30,115 nt of DNA, taken from NCBI GenBank assembly GCA_964593925.1, contig CAZQKM010000032.1, positions 1-30,115 of the forward strand, written 5' to 3'. Shown piece after piece: positions 25,350 through 30,115 of this stretch (position 1 is its first letter; each line of letters opens with the position of its first letter). A program made the position numbers and the translations under genes. The DNA comes from Oleidesulfovibrio sp964593925 (lineage in GTDB: Bacteria; Desulfobacterota; Desulfovibrionia; Desulfovibrionales; Desulfovibrionaceae). The notes under the pieces were generated by a model. That model was not told where the DNA came from and searched no databases. It worked only from the letters and a program-made list of their open reading frames with translations.

Positions 25350-25862
25350 CTACGGTACTACAGTGTCAAATCCCAAGGCAGCAAGCTGCCCCGGCAGTTC
25401 CCGAAAGTCATATATGGTACGGCACATCATATGGTTATGATTTTCCGTGGACCAACGATTAAACCATATACCGCGGATACCCACTTGGTTAGCCCCCCAG
25501 ACATCCGCCATATAGTCATCCCCCACCATAACCACAGAGTCCGCCGGCAATTGCAGGTCGTGCAGTATATAGTTCCAAAAAAAAGCCTGGGGCTTGGGGC
25601 GGCCTATCAGCCTGTAGGTATATATCCTGTCAAACACATGGCCAAGATCCATATCATCCAGAGCGATTCGTATCTCCTGCTCATCAGACTCCCCTGCATT
25701 GGAGGCAAGGGCAGTCAACCATTGGCCAGAAAGATTTTGCACAATTTCAGCAGCATAAAGCGTTCCCTCAACGTATGACCAGCCTTGGCCCTTGCCCATA
25801 TAGCACGGCATACGTTCCATTAATGTACCGCCCCAGTCAAACAACAAAGCTCTTTGATGCAT
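25350..25862 (-). CDS. HAD-superfamily phosphatase
   Basis: This 170-residue hydrolase of the haloacid dehalogenase superfamily has motif I FDWGGTLM (nucleophile D9), motif II Ser/Asn in ALASNAG (54-55), motif III Lys in GRPKP (K90), and motif IV GDDYMADVWGA with D115/D116. Between motifs I and II lies a small helical cap. The position two after the nucleophile is Gly (G11) instead of the Asp usual in phosphatases (DxDGT), so the general acid is missing or replaced; the DWGGT form recurs in some HAD families. The ATG at 25862 is preceded by GAGGGGGG; a longer frame from 25907 lacks that support. Substrate is unknown. Confidence 0.82.
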   Translation of the reverse strand: MHQRALLFDWGGTLMERMPCYMGKGQGWSYVEGTLYAAEIVQNLSGQWLTALASNAGESDEQEIRIALDDMDLGHVFDRIYTYRLIGRPKPQAFFWNYILHDLQLPADSVVMVGDDYMADVWGANQVGIRGIWFNRWSTENHNHMMCRTIYDFRELPGQLAALGFDTVVP

Positions 25863-25983
25863 TCTGTATGCCCCCCTCTCTGATATAACGCTTCTTTTCG
25901 TCCCCAAGTTGTTTGGTCATACGTTGTTTACGACGCCACCGCAAACAGCATACACCCTTCAGCCGACACCCTGTGCTGCATAC

Positions 25984-26010
25984 AAAAGGGCCGGAGCAAT
26001 GCTCCGGCCC
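25984..26010 (-). terminator. Rho-independent terminator of groESL
   Basis: A perfect 10-bp stem, GGGCCGGAGC/GCTCCGGCCC with a 3-nt loop, is followed on the minus strand by TTTTG. It lies 29 nt past the groEL stop codon. Confidence 0.85.
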
Positions 26011-26038
26011 TAAATAGCGATGGGAGTACGTCGAAAGA

Positions 26039-27688
26039 CTAGTACATACCACCCATACCGCCCATACCACCCATGCCGCCCATGGGGGGAGCAGCAGGTG
26101 CAGCGACTTCTTTGGGCTTTTCAGCAATGGCGCACTCTGTGGTGAGCAACAAGGATGCCACGGAAGCAGCGTTTTGCAAGGCAATACGGCTGACCTTTTT
26201 AGGATCAATGACACCGGCAGCAATGAGGTCTTCAAACTCGCCACTTGCAGCGTTGAAGCCAAATGCGCCTTTGCCGCCTTTCACCTTTTCGCATACGATG
26301 GAACCTTCAAATCCGGCGTTCGCAGCGATCTGACGCAGAGGCTCTTCAATGGCACGGCGGATGATGGTTACGCCAGCGGCTTCATCATCATCTGCGGGCT
26401 TGATATCGTCCAGCAGGCTGCAGCAACGAACCAGAGCTGTACCGCCTCCAGGAACAATGCCTTCCTCCACAGCAGCACGAGTGGCGTTCAGAGCGTCTTC
26501 CACACGATCTTTCTTTTCTTTCATTTCAGTTTCAGTGGCAGCGCCCACATTGATCACGGCAACACCGCCAACGATCTTGGCCAGACGCTCCTGCAGCTTT
26601 TCACGATCATAGTCGGAAGAAGTTTCTTCAATCTGTGCGCGAATCATCTTGACGCGAGCCTTGATGGCATCACCTTCACCGGCACCGTCCACCAGCGTCG
26701 TGTTTTCTTTGTCGATCACAACACGCTTTGCGCTGCCAAGATCAGCGGCAGTAGCATTTTCAAGCTTGATACCCATTTCTTCGGAGATCACACGACCACC
26801 GGTCAATGTAGCGATGTCTTCAAGCATGGCTTTACGACGCTCACCAAAGCCGGGAGCCTTCACAGCCACAACCTGCAAGGTGCCACGCAGCTTGTTCACA
26901 ACCAAGGTGGCCAAAGCTTCGCCGTCTACGTCTTCGGCAATGATCACCAAAGGACGATTCATCTTGGCAACCTGCTCCAGGACGGGCAGCATATCTTTCA
27001 TACTGGAAATTTTCTTTTCATTGATCAAAATCAAAGGCTCGTCCATTTCGCAAACCATCTTTTCGGGATCGGTCACAAAATACGGGGACAGATAGCCACG
27101 ATCAAACTGCATACCTTCCACAACTTCAAGAGTGGTTTCAAGACCCTTGGCCTCTTCAACCGTAATTACGCCTTCTTTGCCCACCTTGTTCATGGCTTCA
27201 GCAATAATATTACCGATAGTGGTATCAGAGTTGGCAGAAATGGTGCCCACTTGAGCAATTTCTTTTTGGTCACGGGTCGGCTTGGCAAGGTTGCCCAGTT
27301 CTTTAACCAAAGCTTCAACGGCCTTGTCCACGCCACGCTTGATGGCCATGGGGTTACGCCCTGCGGCAACCAGCTTTACGCCTTCTTTATAAATGGCCTG
27401 TGCCAGAATGGTTGCGGTGGTAGTGCCATCACCGGCAATATCGGAAGTTTTGGAAGCAACTTCCTTCACCATCTGTGCGCCCATATTCTCAAACTTGTCC
27501 TCAAGCTCAATCTCTTTGGCAACGGAAACGCCGTCCTTGGTGATCACAGGAGAGCCGAAGGATTTTTCAATAACAACATTACGGCCTTTGGGGCCAAGGG
27601 TCACTTTAACGGCGTTGGCCAGTTTGTCCACGCCGCGAGCCAGTCTTTCACGGGCCTTGGTATCAAAAACAATTTCTTTGGAAGCCAT
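26039..27688 (-). CDS. groL: Chaperonin GroEL (60 kDa)
   Basis: This is the large subunit of the GroEL-GroES folding machine, 549 residues, which binds unfolded proteins in a tetradecameric ring and uses ATP. Visible landmarks are MASKEIVFDTKARERL at the start, TLGPKGRNVVIEKSFGSPVITKDG, GDGTTTATILAQAI for nucleotide binding, the EGMQFDRGYLSPYFVTD segment, and the C-terminal GGM repeats before the final MY. The ATG at 27688 has GAGGAGG 9 nt upstream; the frame is open six codons further, but those codons overlap the Shine-Dalgarno. It follows groES by 48 nt. Confidence 0.98.
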   Translation of the reverse strand: MASKEIVFDTKARERLARGVDKLANAVKVTLGPKGRNVVIEKSFGSPVITKDGVSVAKEIELEDKFENMGAQMVKEVASKTSDIAGDGTTTATILAQAIYKEGVKLVAAGRNPMAIKRGVDKAVEALVKELGNLAKPTRDQKEIAQVGTISANSDTTIGNIIAEAMNKVGKEGVITVEEAKGLETTLEVVEGMQFDRGYLSPYFVTDPEKMVCEMDEPLILINEKKISSMKDMLPVLEQVAKMNRPLVIIAEDVDGEALATLVVNKLRGTLQVVAVKAPGFGERRKAMLEDIATLTGGRVISEEMGIKLENATAADLGSAKRVVIDKENTTLVDGAGEGDAIKARVKMIRAQIEETSSDYDREKLQERLAKIVGGVAVINVGAATETEMKEKKDRVEDALNATRAAVEEGIVPGGGTALVRCCSLLDDIKPADDDEAAGVTIIRRAIEEPLRQIAANAGFEGSIVCEKVKGGKGAFGFNAASGEFEDLIAAGVIDPKKVSRIALQNAASVASLLLTTECAIAEKPKEVAAPAAPPMGGMGGMGGMGGMY

Positions 27689-27736
27689 GTTTCTTTTCCT
27701 CCTCAACGGATGGGATAAGTCGGTGGAACAAAAGTG

Positions 27737-28024
27737 CTATTGGATAATAGCAAGAATGTCGTCTTCGCGCATAACCAGATGATCTGTACCATCCAGCTTC
27801 ACTTCGGTACCGGCATACTTATTAAAAAGCACCACATCGCCGGCTTTGACTGTCATGGCAACGGCCTTGCCATCATCAGCAACCTTGCCTGGGCCTACTG
27901 CTACCACTTCACCACGTGAGGGCTTTTCTTTTGCAGTGTCAGGAATGTACAGGCCACCTGCGGTCTTTTCTTCAGACTCAAGGCGCTTCACCAGCACACG
28001 GTCGTTTAAAGGCTTCAGATTCAT
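27737..28024 (-). CDS. groS: Co-chaperonin GroES (10 kDa)
   Basis: This 95-residue cap of the GroEL ring begins MNLKPLNDRVLVKRLE and contains the mobile loop (EEKTAGGLYIPDTAKEKP) with the conserved Gly-Gly-Leu-hydrophobic contact to GroEL. It then has GEVVAVGPG and the VLFNKYAGTEVK strand. AGGAG is 5 nt before the ATG. It is first in the operon, followed by groEL. No CIRCE inverted repeat (TTAGCACTC-N9-GAGTGCTAA) was found in the 300 nt upstream. A TATAAT at 28188-28193 on the minus strand is a possible -10 element without a good -35. Confidence 0.98.
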   Translation of the reverse strand: MNLKPLNDRVLVKRLESEEKTAGGLYIPDTAKEKPSRGEVVAVGPGKVADDGKAVAMTVKAGDVVLFNKYAGTEVKLDGTDHLVMREDDILAIIQ

Positions 28025-28311
28025 ATTCTCCTAACCTCCAGGTTATTTAGATACTTTTACCCCACACCAGCAGTTACATGGCACTGCGGTCAATTGTGGG
28101 GATATACAAAACCCATTACTTACCCGGGCTCATCAAAAAACGACAGGGGCGCCGTGAAGAAATGTCGCCCGGGGCTATCAGCAGCACATTATAATCGAAA
28201 AGTCGGCTGCATGGTGGATAATAATCCCCCGTTGAGGTTTGAAAAGAGGCAAACGCAAAAAAAAATATTCTTTTTTACTGAAAAATACAATAACATATTG
28301 TTTTAATTTAT
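28025..28311. promoter_or_regulatory. groESL upstream region
   Basis: No gene is seen. It should hold the groESL promoter on the minus strand. A perfect TATAAT (28188-28193, minus) lacks a clear -35, and no sigma-32 pattern (CTTGAA with CCCCAT) or CIRCE is evident. A CGACA/TGTCG stem followed by TTTTTTG on the minus strand (about 28134-28167) resembles a weak terminator between the upstream element and groES, though it would lie within the groES leader if the TATAAT is used. Confidence 0.35.
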
Positions 28312-28453
28312 TTATTTTTTACAACTCTCTCTATAACATTTTGAGATGCCGGCCCTGTTTTCGTTAAAGGTTCCCATCCTTGTCATACGGGCACGGTAAC
28401 CCGGCAAGGTAGTTTTAGGGGGTGTGCCCCCCACCACGCGAGGTAAGGCCGGC
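28312..28453 (-). other. Compact element: conserved micro-ORF or structured RNA
   Basis: On the minus strand GCCGGCC (28447-28453) pairs with GGCCGGC (28348-28354), closing a domain of about 100 nt. Inside lie GGGGG-CACA-CCCCC (28418-28431) and CCTTG...CAAGG enclosing CGGG/CCCG (28377-28408). The same strand also reads as a 41-codon frame from a GTG at 28437 (or 24 codons from the ATG at 28386), containing VVGGTPPKTTLPGYRARM and then MGTFNENRAG. I recall peptides like this among short hypothetical proteins of Desulfovibrio-group genomes, unverified. It may therefore be a repeated DNA/RNA element that is mis-annotated as protein elsewhere, or a real small protein. Confidence 0.35.
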
Positions 28454-28465
28454 GCACCTTAAGTC

Positions 28466-28493
28466 AAAGGCCGCCTTATGCAAGGCGGCCTTT
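28466..28493 (-). terminator. Terminator of the NhaC-family gene
   Basis: A 12-bp perfect stem, AAAGGCCGCCTT/AAGGCGGCCTTT with a 4-nt loop, lies 23 nt past the antiporter stop codon. T residues at the base serve as a short tract on either strand. Confidence 0.8.
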
Positions 28494-28516
28494 GTAGACA
28501 CAGCTTGTCCGTATGG

Positions 28517-29848
28517 TTACTGCCTGACAGCACGCCCGGGCCAGCCGGTTATGATGGCCAGCAAGCCCACAGCAGCCAAAATAAAGCAGTAATAGTTGGC
28601 CCCCGCAACCAGCAGCGGAGAAATACCCGCGATGGAGCCTGCCAACAACACCTGTGCTGCATACGGAACAGTTCCCTGCAACACACATGAAAAAATATCC
28701 AGAATACTTGCACTACGACGTGGATCTACACCATTTTTTTGTGCTATACTTTTAGCAACCCCACCGGATAAAATAATGGCTACAGTATTATTGGCAGTGC
28801 ATGCATCAGCCACAGACACAAGCCCAGCAATGCTGAGCTCTCCTGCGCGTTGCCGGTTTTTTCCTCCAAAACGTGATGCCAAGGCATCAATGGCCTGCAA
28901 CAACCACGCAATTCCCCCTTGGACACGGATCAGTTCACCCAGCCCACCAATGAGCATGGATAGCACCATGATTTCCTGCATTCCCTTGAAACCGGCAAAA
29001 ATATCCTGAGAAAAACGTAGCAAGGTGTAGTCTCCCTCCATGCTTAGACCCACGGCACCGGCAAAAACAATTCCAGAGGCAAGTACTACAAACACATTTA
29101 CCCCTGCCACGGCCATACCCAAAATAAGTAGATAAGGCAGCGCCTTGACAGTATCATAAGTATCGCTGGTCTGTACGGTCCCTTCTACTCCCAAAAAAGC
29201 AAAACAGAGCGTGGCAAGCAAGGCACTAGGCAGGGCGATGTAGACATTGATTTTAAACTTGTCTTTCATCTCACATCCCTGCGTCCGTGTAGCCGCAATG
29301 GTAGTGTCGGAAATCATGGAGAGGTTATCACCAAACATTGCACCGCCTAGCACGGCCCCCATCAACAAAGGTAGCCCGATGGTCGTCTGTTCCCCCACCC
29401 CCACGGCAATGGGGGCAATGGCAGCAATGGTCCCCATGGAAGTCCCCATGGCTGTGGACACAAAGGCTCCGATCAAAAACAAACCGGGCAGTACAAGCTC
29501 AGCTGGTATCAATGCAAGGCCCATGTTTACCGTGGCCGTCACCCCCCCTATGGCAGTGGCTACCGAAGCAAACGCCCCGGCCAATAAATATATAAGGCAC
29601 ATGGTTATGATGTTGCCGTCCCCCACACCTTTTATAAATGTGGCAAGCTGATCTGTCAGTTGCGTCCTCCTCCATACTGTCCCCAACAGCATGCTCAGGG
29701 CAATGGCTGGTAAAATGGCAACCGCGGCTGAAAGCTGATAAAATGCTCCATCCACACCGCCTTTTGTCAACACAAGACCGGTGCCTATAAAAAGTGCCAA
29801 AAAGAAAAGGAGTGGCAATAGCGCCACGCCTGATGGTTTTGTGCCCAT
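28517..29848 (-). CDS. NhaC-family Na+/H+ antiporter
   Basis: This 443-residue membrane protein has about 11-12 hydrophobic segments. The family core is clear: STAMGTSMGTIAAIAPIAVG, then GAVLGGAMFGDNLSMISDTT, and later SVADACTANNTVAIILSGG. NhaC-type carriers exchange external protons for internal Na+; MleN-type relatives couple this to malate and lactate. In an organism with Na+-coupled dicarboxylate uptake either role fits, but the sequence does not decide. AAGGAG lies before the ATG at 29848. The gene stands alone, ending at the 28466-28493 terminator. Confidence 0.88.
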   Translation of the reverse strand: MGTKPSGVALLPLLFFLALFIGTGLVLTKGGVDGAFYQLSAAVAILPAIALSMLLGTVWRRTQLTDQLATFIKGVGDGNIITMCLIYLLAGAFASVATAIGGVTATVNMGLALIPAELVLPGLFLIGAFVSTAMGTSMGTIAAIAPIAVGVGEQTTIGLPLLMGAVLGGAMFGDNLSMISDTTIAATRTQGCEMKDKFKINVYIALPSALLATLCFAFLGVEGTVQTSDTYDTVKALPYLLILGMAVAGVNVFVVLASGIVFAGAVGLSMEGDYTLLRFSQDIFAGFKGMQEIMVLSMLIGGLGELIRVQGGIAWLLQAIDALASRFGGKNRQRAGELSIAGLVSVADACTANNTVAIILSGGVAKSIAQKNGVDPRRSASILDIFSCVLQGTVPYAAQVLLAGSIAGISPLLVAGANYYCFILAAVGLLAIITGWPGRAVRQ

Positions 29849-30115
29849 GATCTCTCCTTACCCCCATGCGAAAACCATGCATGTGGTCTTGGAATTGCCC
29901 GCCAATACATCGCAGCCGAATGGCGTAGTGTTACTACTTTGTAAGGACGGTACGGCGTATGGGGGATGTTCTTGCCCTAAAAACTAATTTGAACAAAACA
30001 TAGCAGCAGTTTTGGGGTATGTATGTACTATGGAGTAGGCTGAGCGCACAGCTACACATACTTAAGACCCCTGCATAATCCACCCGACATGCACAGCAAG
30101 CTTTCTGATGGCTGT
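29849..30115. other. Intergenic region at the window end
   Basis: No gene is supported in the last 267 nt. It should contain the antiporter promoter on the minus strand, but no convincing promoter was found. The short plus-strand frame ending at 29987 is an antisense frame without a ribosome binding site. Confidence 0.4.

Noticed and set aside
26174..27718. Long open frame antisense to groEL (514 codons)
   Set aside because: It is a mirror of the strongly biased groEL codon use; groEL on the minus strand is unmistakable.

Overview
The window looks like chromosome of a Desulfovibrio-type sulfate reducer (Desulfovibrionaceae, Desulfobacterota) of moderate GC. The clues are a diheme menaquinol:fumarate reductase in the order C-A-B beside a two-subunit class I fumarase and a short malic enzyme, a tungsten-type aldehyde:ferredoxin oxidoreductase (AOR) with its own MoaD and ThiF-like proteins, a COG2509 flavoprotein, and a groESL operon without a visible CIRCE element. 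The genus is inferred from gene content and was not tested by comparison.

Region 1 (1-8332, + strand) is one metabolic block: frdC-frdA-frdB, fumarase alpha and beta, malic enzyme, and a DASS/SLC13-type anion transporter that probably carries C4-dicarboxylates. Together these genes import malate or fumarate, interconvert them, reduce fumarate to succinate with menaquinol, and oxidise malate to pyruvate with NAD(P)H formation, which is the gene set for fumarate/malate dismutation. A structured leader of about 200 nt precedes frdC, and a strong bidirectional hairpin ends the block.

Region 2 (8361-13699) holds an AI-2E/PerM family membrane protein (- strand), a small + strand gene behind a good sigma-28 (flagellar) promoter match, a poor stretch of about 0.8 kb with one candidate micro-ORF, an unrecognised 386-residue protein, mazG, and an unusually AT-rich cvpA (all - strand). 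A perfect 14-bp terminator-like hairpin separates mazG from the unknown gene and argues for a later start of that gene.

Region 3 (14033-20159) is an AOR locus. An HD-GYP response regulator overlaps moaD by 4 nt, and a ThiF/HesA-type adenylyltransferase follows. After a decayed transposase comes AOR on the opposite strand, then a divergent 198-residue protein containing what looks like an internal MoaD-like segment. This locus is the best candidate for a little-described system.

Region 4 (20234-25862) has three hypothetical proteins, a COG2509 FAD oxidoreductase, the lipid II flippase MurJ and a HAD phosphatase. Three 8-nt G tracts lie between 22690 and 25229.

Region 5 (25984-29848, - strand) holds groES-groEL, an NhaC-family antiporter and, between them, a compact element that could be either a micro-ORF or a structured RNA. 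No tRNA, rRNA, CRISPR array or intact mobile element was seen.
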